Source of the DNA: Actinomycetes bacterium
GTDB taxonomy: Bacteria; Actinomycetota; Acidimicrobiia; Acidimicrobiales; RAAP-2
Direction of reading: 5' to 3'
DNA: 10,926 bases
Assembly: GCA_021850345.1 (NCBI GenBank)
Contig: JAJZMN010000256.1
Span: 1 to 10,926, forward strand
Part shown: piece by piece, positions 5,371-10,926 of the stretch
Layout of the letters: each line of letters starts with the position of its first letter
Numbering within the stretch: the stretch's first letter is position 1
Made by a program: the position numbers and the translations under genes
Notes under the pieces: generated by a model
Told to the model about the DNA's origin: nothing
The model's input: only the letters and a program-made list of their open reading frames with translations
Databases searched by the model: none

Positions 5371-6240
5371 ATGAGCGGCGCGGAGCTCGTCGACGTCCTC
5401 GGTAGCGCGATCCAGCTCACGGCGATCTACGGGGTCGTCAACATCGGCTTCGTCTACCTGTACAGGACCACCGGGGTCATCAACTTCGCCCAGGGCCAGA
5501 TGCTGATGCTGGCAGCGTTCGTCCTGACAGCGCTGCAGCCGCTCACAGGCGTCGCGGGCGGCATCGTGCTCACCCTGGGTGCGATGCTGCTTGCTGGCCT
5601 GGTCGTCTACTACGGGTTCGCTCGGCTGCTCGGCGGCAAGACCGAGCTGACCAAGGTCGCCTTGACGTTCCTCCTCGCTCTGGGGCTCACGCAGGCGGCG
5701 GGCATCGTCTGGGGGTCGGGCATGCGCAGCGTGACGATCCCCACCGGCGGCTATCTGCGCCTTGCCGGCGGTCTCGTGCCGTGGGCGAGCGTCGTCAGTC
5801 TGGCAGGCGCCGCCGCGCTCGCGTTCGTGCTCGAACGGCTGCTCCGGAGCACGTATCTCGGTGTGCAGATGCGGGCGATCGCCGAGGACGAGAGCCTCGC
5901 CGCCTATCGCGGGATGCGGCGCAGCGCCCTGCAGGCGACCGCGTGGGCGGTCGCATTCCTCTGCGCGACGCTCGCCGCGGTCGTCTACGTCGAGCGCGCC
6001 CCGGTGGTGCTCAGCATGTCCGCCGTGGGCCTGAGCGCGTTCCCGGCGGCGGTCATCGGCGGGATGGACAACGTCGGAGGTGCCTTCGTCGGCGCCGTCG
6101 TCGTGGCGCTCGCCGAGTCGTTCACCGCCGTGTTCCTCGGCGGCGCCGTGGCGAACGCGCTCTCGTACGCGCTGATGCTCGCTGTCCTCGTCGTGCTCCC
6201 CTACGGCCTCCTCGGCCGGCGACCGAGCGTGAGGCTCTAG
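5371..6240 (+). CDS. livH: branched-chain amino acid ABC transporter permease LivH
   Basis: This 289-aa polytopic inner-membrane protein is one half of the transport channel. It has about eight hydrophobic segments and carries the LivH hallmark GVINFAQGQMLMLAAF from residue 35, where most homologues read GVINFAxGE/QxxM. The cytoplasmic coupling segment AIAEDESLAAYRGMRRS (from 169) contacts an ATPase subunit, and FPAAVIGGMDNVGGAFVGA near the C-terminus is the conserved late loop of the family. Length is normal for LivH (about 290). The ATG is preceded by AGGCAGG. It starts 30 bp after the receptor gene and ends 3 bp before the permease-ATPase fusion, so it belongs to the same transcript. Confidence 0.92.
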   Translation: MSGAELVDVLGSAIQLTAIYGVVNIGFVYLYRTTGVINFAQGQMLMLAAFVLTALQPLTGVAGGIVLTLGAMLLAGLVVYYGFARLLGGKTELTKVALTFLLALGLTQAAGIVWGSGMRSVTIPTGGYLRLAGGLVPWASVVSLAGAAALAFVLERLLRSTYLGVQMRAIAEDESLAAYRGMRRSALQATAWAVAFLCATLAAVVYVERAPVVLSMSAVGLSAFPAAVIGGMDNVGGAFVGAVVVALAESFTAVFLGGAVANALSYALMLAVLVVLPYGLLGRRPSVRL

Positions 6241-6243
6241 GAG

Positions 6244-8199
6244 ATGCCGCCGCGCCCCGCGGCGTCACCGGCCACGGCCCCGTGGCGCGTCGCGCTCGCG
6301 CCCGACGGGCACGCGCGCCTGGCCTTCCCCGTCGGGTTCGCCCTCGTCCTGCTGCTCGCCGTCTGGGCCAGCGGCTCGTCGTTCCTCGTCACCCTCGTCA
6401 CGACCGTCGCGATCGAGTCCGTCGCGGCGATGTCGCTCACGGTTCTCGTCGGATGGGCCGGGCAGGCCGCGGTCATGACGGCCGCCCTCCTCCTCCTCGG
6501 CGGATACGCGGCCTACGTCGTGCCTGCGGGTTTCCCGGGCTCACTCCCTCTCGACGTGCTGCTCGCCCTCGGGGCAGGAGCGGTGCTCGGCGTTCTCTCC
6601 GGCCTGCCGTCGCGCCGTATGACCGGCATGTACCTGCTCCTCGGCACTCTCGCCGTCCAGTTCGCCTTCACCAACGTCGCCAACGTCGTCCAGAGCCACC
6701 AGAACGCCACGGCCGGGTACGCGCCCGCGCCCCCCGACCTCTTCGGGCTCCACGTCGTGAGCCAGACCGCCTGGCTGTTCGTGAGCGGCGCGGCGGCGGT
6801 GCTCACCTACGGCTTCTACCGCTACCTGTCCGGCACGCGCCTCGGCCGGAACCTGCGGCTGATCAGCAGCAACCGGAGCGCGGCCGACATCAGCGGCATC
6901 CGCTCTTACCGCTCACTCGTAGTGATCTTCGCCATCACCTCGGCGATCACGGCCGCGGCCGGCGCCCTCCTCGCCGACAACACGGGCAACGTCTCCTACG
7001 ACGGTTTCGGGGTGCTCGTGTCGGTCTCGTACTTCGTGATGATCGTGATCGGCGGGCTCGGCTCGCTCGGCGGCGCGGTCTTCGGCACTGCGTTCGTGGT
7101 CGGCGTGCCTGCCGCGCTCAACCTTGCGTTCAGCCAGGCGAGCCCGGGAAGCGCGCAGCACCTCGCCTACGGTGAGGTGCTGGTCTACGTGGTCGTGAGC
7201 GCGGTGATCCTTCTCGGCGTTCCCGGCGGCGCCGGCGGGATGTGGCGCTCGCTCGCTCGCGTGCTGTCGCCGTCGCGGGTGCCTGGCACGAGCGCTGCGC
7301 GCCCTGCCGGGCCCGCGCGGACGGTGCCGGCCGGTTCCCGGCGAGCCGCGGCCGGCGGCGTGGCTGCTTCGAGCACGGCGCTCCTCTCGGTGGAGGATGT
7401 CTCCGTCCGCTACGGCGCGGGCGAGCCGGCAGTCGAGCAGGCGCGTTTCGAGATCGAGAAAGGCGAGTGCATGGCAGTTCTCGGGCGCAACGGCGCCGGG
7501 AAGACGAGCCTGCTCTACGCGATCGCGGGCTTCCCGCCTGGAAGTGGTGGGCGGGTGTCGGCCGGCGAGGTCTGGCTCCGCGGCCGGTCGGGGCGGGTAT
7601 CGCTCGCGGGCATGCCGTGCGAGGCGCGCGCCCGCGCTGGCGCCTCGCTCGTCCCGGCGGAGGACAAGGTCTTCCCGAGCCTCACGGTGCTCGAGCAGCT
7701 GCACCACGCCGCCGGGCGGCGGCACGGGCGCTCGTCGAGATCTACGCTGGACGCTGCCTTCGAGCTCTTCCCCGACCTCGAGGGCGTTCTCGACCGGCGT
7801 GCGGGCGTACTGAGCGGCGGCCAGCGCCAGCAGCTCGCGCTCGCGTGCGCGCTGCTGCCCGAGCCCGATCTCCTCCTCGTCGACGAGCTGTCCCTCGGCC
7901 TCTCCCCGGTTGCCATCGACCGGCTCGTGACGCGCCTGGCCGAGCTGCGCGGCGCCCGCCCCCTGACGATGCTCGTCGTCGAGCAGAACCTCGGCGTCGC
8001 GCGACGCCTCGCGGACCGGCTCCTGCTCATGGACCGCGGGCGGATCGTCGGCGAGGGCGACGCCAGCTCCAGCGAATGGGCGCAGGTCGTCGAGGGAAGC
8101 TACCTCGGCACCGGCCGCGCCGGGACAGCCGCCGACCCGGTGCAGACCTCGCCTCCCGGCGACGAGCGCCCCACTGGCACGGGAGCCGGGCGATGGTGA
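6244..8199 (+). CDS. fused LivM permease - LivF-type ATPase
   Basis: One 651-aa reading frame joins two subunits that are usually separate. Residues 1-335 are a LivM permease with multiple hydrophobic segments, LVGWAGQAAVM (68-78) and VIGGLGSLGGAVFG (from 268). An Ala/Pro/Arg-rich linker spans about 338-379. Residues 380-625 are an ABC ATPase: Walker A GRNGAGKTS (414-422), VPAEDKVFPSLTV around the Q-loop, signature LSGGQRQQ (523-530), Walker B LLLVDE (543-548, catalytic Glu548) and VVEQN in place of the switch His. VPxxxxxFPxLTV and VEQN are LivF traits. D-loop SLGLSP lacks the usual preceding Pro (DEL for DEP). No stop or frameshift lies in the linker. An AGGAG directly abuts the ATG, and livH's stop is 3 bp away, so initiation is probably coupled. 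Confidence 0.93.
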   Translation: MPPRPAASPATAPWRVALAPDGHARLAFPVGFALVLLLAVWASGSSFLVTLVTTVAIESVAAMSLTVLVGWAGQAAVMTAALLLLGGYAAYVVPAGFPGSLPLDVLLALGAGAVLGVLSGLPSRRMTGMYLLLGTLAVQFAFTNVANVVQSHQNATAGYAPAPPDLFGLHVVSQTAWLFVSGAAAVLTYGFYRYLSGTRLGRNLRLISSNRSAADISGIRSYRSLVVIFAITSAITAAAGALLADNTGNVSYDGFGVLVSVSYFVMIVIGGLGSLGGAVFGTAFVVGVPAALNLAFSQASPGSAQHLAYGEVLVYVVVSAVILLGVPGGAGGMWRSLARVLSPSRVPGTSAARPAGPARTVPAGSRRAAAGGVAASSTALLSVEDVSVRYGAGEPAVEQARFEIEKGECMAVLGRNGAGKTSLLYAIAGFPPGSGGRVSAGEVWLRGRSGRVSLAGMPCEARARAGASLVPAEDKVFPSLTVLEQLHHAAGRRHGRSSRSTLDAAFELFPDLEGVLDRRAGVLSGGQRQQLALACALLPEPDLLLVDELSLGLSPVAIDRLVTRLAELRGARPLTMLVVEQNLGVARRLADRLLLMDRGRIVGEGDASSSEWAQVVEGSYLGTGRAGTAADPVQTSPPGDERPTGTGAGRW

Positions 8200-8951
8200 G
8201 CGCGGTCGACCTCTCGCAGGTGAGCGTGCAACTCGGCAGCGTGCGAGCGCTCGACGGGGTCTCGGTCACGTTCGAGGAGGGGATCCGAGCCGGGGTCGTC
8301 GGGCCGAACGGCGCCGGCAAGACGACGCTTGCCAACGTCGTCTGCGGCTACTACCACCCGATCACCGGACGGATCGCCATCCACGGCACCGACGTCACCC
8401 GGTTGGCACCGGCCCGCATCGCGCAGCTCGGGGTCGGCCGCAGCTTGCAGTCCGTCGGGCGCGTGCAGGGCATCACGGCGCTGCAGTTCCTCACGCTCGG
8501 CCTCGAGACGCGCTGGCCCGTCGGCCTCGCTCACACGGTGCTCGGCACGCCAGCTGGTCGGCGCACCGAGCGGTGGGCGCGCGCGACCGCGACCTCGCTG
8601 CTCGAAGAGATGGACCTCGCGCGCTACGGCCCGGTCCCGCTCGAGGACTGCCCGTACGGCGTGCGGAAGTACGTCGACGTCCTGCGCACCCTGGTCGGGC
8701 GCGCCCGCGTCGTCCTCCTCGACGAGCCCACCTCGGGGCTGTCCGACGAAGAGCGCTCGGAGATGCACTACCTCCTCGCCCGGTGGACCAGCGAGTCGCC
8801 GACGACCTTGCTCTTGATCGACCACGACGTGGGCTTCGTGCGCGGACTGTGCTCGCGAAGCGTGGCGCTCGACGCGGGGAAGCTGGTCGCGGCGGGTCCG
8901 ACGGACGAGGTCCTCGCGGACCCGCGCGTGATCCGCTCCTTCACCGGCTAA
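8193..8951 (+). CDS. livG: branched-chain amino acid ABC transporter ATP-binding protein LivG
   Basis: This 252-aa cytoplasmic ATPase partners the fused LivF domain. It has Walker A GPNGAGKTT (37-45) and LivG-type Q-loop sequence GVGRSLQSVGRVQGITALQF. The signature is CPYGVRK (Tyr155-Gly156 in place of SGGQ), which suits LivG proteins, where xxYG replaces LSGG. Walker B VVLLDE follows with Asp177 and Glu178, then D-loop PTSGLSD and switch LLLIDHD with His211. It ends DPRVIRSFTG, like the LivG tail. The family usually has Leu before PYG; here it is Cys. ATG 8193 overlaps the previous gene by 7 nt, with GGGAG at 8181-8185. GTG 8196 is an alternative start one codon later. It is the last gene of the importer operon. 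Confidence 0.93.
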   Translation: MVSAVDLSQVSVQLGSVRALDGVSVTFEEGIRAGVVGPNGAGKTTLANVVCGYYHPITGRIAIHGTDVTRLAPARIAQLGVGRSLQSVGRVQGITALQFLTLGLETRWPVGLAHTVLGTPAGRRTERWARATATSLLEEMDLARYGPVPLEDCPYGVRKYVDVLRTLVGRARVVLLDEPTSGLSDEERSEMHYLLARWTSESPTTLLLIDHDVGFVRGLCSRSVALDAGKLVAAGPTDEVLADPRVIRSFTG

Positions 8952-9235
8952 TCCGGCCAGGAGACCGCTCGCGGCCACCCACGGCACCTACTTCGGCAGC
9001 CGGATCCCGGCGAAGCTCGCTCCCGGGCCAGCAGCGGAGCTCTGCCTCGGCTGCCGGAGCGCGTGCAGCGCGCCGGGCGCACCCGCTTCATAGCGCAGCG
9101 CTGCCGCGTGGGGTCCTGTTCCCGTTCACGATTGGGCTGGCGGCGCAGTCAGCGCCCGTAGTGGTAGCGCCATCCAGCGAACCGGATCGCGTCCTCGCCG
9201 ATCTTGTGGGCTCGGTGTCGCCGCGAGAGCTCGGT
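8952..9235. other. intergenic stretch after the importer operon, no gene recognised
   Basis: About 280 bp between livG and the vapBC promoter shows no gene, RNA or convincing terminator. Hairpin-forming sequence exists: GCGCG/CGCGC at 9059-9073 with a 5-nt loop, and CGGCAGCCG at 8994-9002 against CGGCTGCCG at 9048-9056. Neither is followed by a T-run. A plus-strand frame reading FPFTIGLAAQSAPVVVAPSS around 9120-9180 looks faintly protein-like but has no start and no recognised family. Confidence 0.5.
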
Positions 9236-9277
9236 TTGCGAGATGGTAGCACGCACAGATATGATCATCAAATGATG
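9236..9277 (+). promoter_or_regulatory. candidate vapBC promoter with overlapping dyads
   Basis: TTGCGA (9236-9241) and TATGAT (9260-9265) are separated by 18 bp and match 4 and 5 of 6 consensus positions. Two dyads overlap the -10 and start region: ATGATCAT (9261-9268, perfect 8-bp palindrome) and CATCA-AA-TGATG (9266-9277). The site lies 29-70 bp upstream of the antitoxin ATG. Antitoxins of this type normally bind such palindromes with their toxin to repress their own promoter, so autoregulation is likely. Confidence 0.5.
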
Positions 9278-9305
9278 CTGGTGTTCGTGCATCAGGAGGT
9301 GGTCC

Positions 9306-9503
9306 ATGCGGACGACGCTGGTTCTCGATGACGATCTCATGACCGAGGCGCAGCGGCTCACCGGCACAGCTGAGAAGACCGCTCTCATCCGTGAGGCGCT
9401 ACGCGCCCTCATCGAGCGGGAGAGCGCCCGGCGGCTCGCCCTTCTGGGCGGAAGCGAGCCCGGACTGACCGAGGTGTCCAGGCGCAGAGGCACGCCTGGA
9501 TGA
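9306..9503 (+). CDS. vapB: VapB-type antitoxin
   Basis: This 65-aa protein reads MRTTLVLDDDLMTEAQRLTG and continues with KTALIREALRALIERESARR. A short beta strand with basic residues, then two helices with a KTALIREAL turn, is the ribbon-helix-helix fold of VapB antitoxins. The C-terminal 20 residues (GLTEVSRRRGTPG) would thread into the toxin. A near-consensus Shine-Dalgarno AGGAGGT (9294-9300) lies 5 nt before ATG, stronger than any other in the window. It should give the excess of antitoxin that TA modules need. The stop overlaps the vapC start as ATGA (9500-9503). Its function is to neutralise VapC and repress the operon. Confidence 0.88.
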   Translation: MRTTLVLDDDLMTEAQRLTGTAEKTALIREALRALIERESARRLALLGGSEPGLTEVSRRRGTPG

Positions 9504-9874
9504 TCCTGGTCGACACGTCGATCTGGGTCAATCACCTCCGGACGGGTGACTCCGTCCTCGCCCGGCTGCTCGAGCACGGGCTGGTCCTGGGCCATCCCTG
9601 GGTGACAGGGGAGCTGGCGCTGGGCAATCTCTCGGGACGAGAGCGGGTTCTCGGGCTCTTGGCTGGGCTGCCTCGAGCTGAGGTGGCCTCTGCAGCGGAG
9701 ACCCTCGGCTTCATCGACGCGCAGCAGCTCTACGGGCTGGGGATCGGCTACGTCGACGCCCAGCTCCTTGCCGCAACGCGGCTCACCGCTCACACTCGGC
9801 TCTGGACTGCCGACAGGCGGCTCGGCGCCGTGGCACGCCACCTCGACATGCTCGCCGAGCCAGGCGGTCCGTGA
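9500..9874 (+). CDS. vapC: VapC toxin, PIN-domain ribonuclease
   Basis: This 124-aa cytoplasmic Mg2+-dependent endoribonuclease is of normal VapC length. The four PIN acidic residues are in place: Asp5 in MILVDTSIWVNHL, Glu38 in PWVTGELALGNL, Asp86 in GIGYVDAQLLAAT and Asp105 in LWTADRRL. The DTSIWVxH opening and VDAQLLAA segment are those of the VapC subgroup paired with short VapB antitoxins. RNA targets of VapC toxins are usually tRNA or rRNA; the target cannot be read from sequence. Translation is coupled to vapB by the ATGA overlap. No decay is visible, so this module is probably active. Confidence 0.92.
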   Translation: MILVDTSIWVNHLRTGDSVLARLLEHGLVLGHPWVTGELALGNLSGRERVLGLLAGLPRAEVASAAETLGFIDAQQLYGLGIGYVDAQLLAATRLTAHTRLWTADRRLGAVARHLDMLAEPGGP

Positions 9875-10204
9875 GGGGTCGCCGGCCCCTGTGCCGTACT
9901 CCAGGGTCGAGCTCGTGGCGTTGCGGGCCATGGCGAACGGCGCATGGACGACGACCGCGATGTCGCCGACGCCTCGAAGCTCGCCCTCGCCGACGCCCCC
10001 GCGTCCCGCGTGGTCCCCGGCTTCGAGCTCTCTGGCGCGCTGAGCGTCTCGTGCTTCGCGGTGGCCGAGGAGATCGAGGCCAGATCGTCGTGCGCTGCAC
10101 GCGATGGTCCTGGTACTACGAGGTGAGCCGGGTCAGTGACCTCCATGCGCTTCGGCGAGAGCTCGCTGCCACCGACGTCTTCGGCGGCGACGGCCCACTC
10201 CGGG
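9875..10204 (+). other. 330-bp stretch between the two TA modules, possible decayed gene
   Basis: No intact gene is recognised. An open frame from ATG 9944 (60 codons, to 10126) reads VADASKLALADAPASRVVPG and then GALSVSCFAVAEEIEA. It has no Shine-Dalgarno. A second plus frame, entered one base later near 10078, continues as QIVVRCTRWSWYYEVSRVSD and LHALRRELAATDVF up to the next promoter. Joined by a frameshift they would make one roughly 100-residue protein. The first part faintly resembles a PIN or toxin N-terminal half, but no motif is decisive. Confidence 0.3.
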
Positions 10205-10221
10205 TTGCATCTGAGGTGCAA
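10205..10221. promoter_or_regulatory. 17-bp palindromic operator of the second TA module
   Basis: TTGCATCTGAGGTGCAA reads the same on both strands except at one base pair and the centre: TTGCA-n-CT-n-AG-n-TGCAA. It begins exactly at the -35 hexamer TTGCAT and ends 19 bp before the antitoxin ATG. This is the size and position expected for the site of a dimeric ribbon-helix-helix antitoxin repressing its own promoter. Confidence 0.6.
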
Positions 10222-10233
10222 TGCGGGTACATT
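10205..10233 (+). promoter_or_regulatory. candidate promoter, probably leaderless, of the RHH-PIN operon
   Basis: TTGCAT (10205-10210) and TACATT (10228-10233) are 17 bp apart. The -10 ends 7 bp before the ATG at 10241, so transcription would start on or next to the initiation codon. The lack of a usable Shine-Dalgarno (only AGG, 1 nt from ATG) agrees with leaderless translation, which is common in actinobacteria. Confidence 0.5.
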
Positions 10234-10240
10234 GGCAGGC

Positions 10241-10489
10241 ATGAGCACGAAGACCATCGGTTTCGCCGTCAGCGAAGAGGACGAGCCTCGCTTGGAACGG
10301 CTCACCCGGCGGTTCGGGCATGGGAACCGGTCAGCTTTCCTGCGAGAAGCGATGCACCAGATGGAGGTGGTCGACCGCGCCGGCCGACTCGCAGAGCTGC
10401 AGGCTTACGGCGTCGAACGCTCTGCCGCAGCGGGACTGACCCACGAGGATGCCGTGGAGGTCGTGCGGCGTGCCTTGAGCAGGCGGTGA
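10241..10489 (+). CDS. ribbon-helix-helix (CopG-like) antitoxin
   Basis: This 82-aa protein has a clear RHH fold at its N-terminus: beta strand KTIGFAV (4-10), helix 1 EEDEPRLERLTRRF (12-25), a turn with Gly28-Asn29-Arg30-Ser31, and helix 2 AFLREAMHQM. The strand side chains Lys4, Thr5 and Gly7 would contact DNA. The remainder, about 40 residues ending VRRALSRR, is the toxin-binding arm. It sits under the 17-bp palindrome at 10205-10221 and overlaps the PIN gene by GTGA, the standard antitoxin-toxin order. It is unlike the VapB at 9306 in length and sequence, so it is a separate module. Role: DNA-binding repressor and toxin neutraliser. Confidence 0.82.
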   Translation: MSTKTIGFAVSEEDEPRLERLTRRFGHGNRSAFLREAMHQMEVVDRAGRLAELQAYGVERSAAAGLTHEDAVEVVRRALSRR

Positions 10490-10926
10490 GCCAGCCCGTC
10501 ACCGTCGACGTGAACGTGCTGGTCAGCGCGGTTGTCGGAGGCAACGACGACTTCCGGTCTTGGCCGTCACCTCCGCCCGTACGGGGCAACCTGGCCGCCA
10601 ACGTGGTCGGCATCCTCAATGACGCCCGTGAGCTCGGGTTGTTCGTCAGCGAGCACATCCTCACCAACGTCGTACGAGTCCTCGTCGGAGCTCCGCCCGA
10701 CGGGTACGGCTGGGAAGTGCAGCGGGCAGAGGACTACATCGCGGTCCTCGCCGAGATCGCGGTCGCCTCGGGTGGAGGGGTGGTCGAGCCACGGATCACG
10801 GTGACCGACTGCCCGGACCACGAGGACAACCGCATTCTCGAGTGCGCTGCAGCCAGCGGATCAGTGCTGATCACGAGCGACGACCACGACCTGTTGTCGA
10901 TGTCTCCGTGGCGAGGCACGCCGGTG
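10486..10926 (+). CDS. PIN-domain toxin, COG1569-like putative TA toxin (partial, 3' end outside window)
   Basis: A GTG start overlapping the antitoxin stop gives 147 residues up to the window edge with no stop. PIN residues are visible: Asp8 in TVDVNVLVSA, Asp114 within VTDCPDHEDNRILECA, and Asp132/Asp133 in LITSDDHDLL. The (V)TD-C-x-D-x-x-D-N-x-x-L-x-x-A block and the following SxDxDLL...W/F-RGxP are hallmarks of the PIN family annotated as putative TA toxin component, longer (about 140-160 aa) than VapC. At the second metal-binding position relatives often have Glu in LxEL; here the equivalent helix reads HILTNVVRVL, with Asn61. Nearby Glu56 may substitute. Only a few residues should be missing. 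It is the toxin of the RHH module. Confidence 0.8.
   Translation, partial: MSQPVTVDVNVLVSAVVGGNDDFRSWPSPPPVRGNLAANVVGILNDARELGLFVSEHILTNVVRVLVGAPPDGYGWEVQRAEDYIAVLAEIAVASGGGVVEPRITVTDCPDHEDNRILECAAASGSVLITSDDHDLLSMSPWRGTPV

Noticed and set aside
7242..8192. Plus frame running upstream of livG that would make a 569-aa ATPase.
   Set aside because: Its first 317 codons are an out-of-frame shadow of the LivF domain, extremely Arg-rich. LivG starts at 8193 with its own Shine-Dalgarno.
9059..9073. GCGCG/CGCGC hairpin downstream of livG as a terminator.
   Set aside because: A 5-bp stem without any T-run and more than 100 bp from the stop codon is not convincing as an intrinsic terminator.

Overview
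This is a very GC-rich window with strong G/C third-position bias and actinobacterial-style genes: GTG starts, 4-nt gene overlaps and a probable leaderless promoter. It most likely comes from an actinomycete. Acidimicrobiia would fit, but no marker in the window settles that.

Layout. (1) Positions 1-2587, all minus strand: the 5' two-thirds of a sulfide:quinone-oxidoreductase-like flavoprotein, a 250-bp spacer with short repeats, a ComF-type phosphoribosyltransferase and, upstream of it, a DprA/Smf protein. The last two form a tight tandem. (2) Positions 2588-4019: a decayed region around an intact minus-strand tRNA-Ser(CGA). On one side is a VapC (PIN) toxin gene broken by an in-frame TAG. 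On the other side are two different tyrosine-recombinase 3' ends on the plus strand, and between them minus-strand debris that tentatively resembles the C-terminus of a HipA-like protein. This looks like a repeatedly used tRNA integration site. (3) Positions 4020-8951, plus strand: a complete four-gene ABC importer operon of the branched-chain amino acid (HAAT) class. It encodes a lipoprotein substrate-binding protein, LivH, a LivM permease fused to a LivF-type ATPase, and LivG. The cistrons are 30 bp apart, 3 bp apart and overlapping by 7 bp. (4) Positions 8952-10926: an accessory tail with two toxin-antitoxin modules in tandem, an intact vapBC pair and a ribbon-helix-helix antitoxin with a PIN toxin of a different family (cut by the window edge). 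An unresolved, possibly decayed stretch lies between them.

The importer should take up a small amino-acid-like solute: the lipoprotein captures it outside, LivH and the LivM half form the channel, and the fused LivF domain pairs with LivG as the ATPase. Its flanks are typical accessory DNA: three PIN-toxin loci, a tRNA and integrase remnants. The clearest regulatory signal is a near-perfect 17-bp palindrome over the -35 of the second TA module. I found no CRISPR array, rRNA, insertion sequence or convincing intrinsic terminator. No wholly new system is proven. The best candidates for novelty are the DprA-ComF pair, the LivM-LivF fusion and the tRNA-Ser integration scar.
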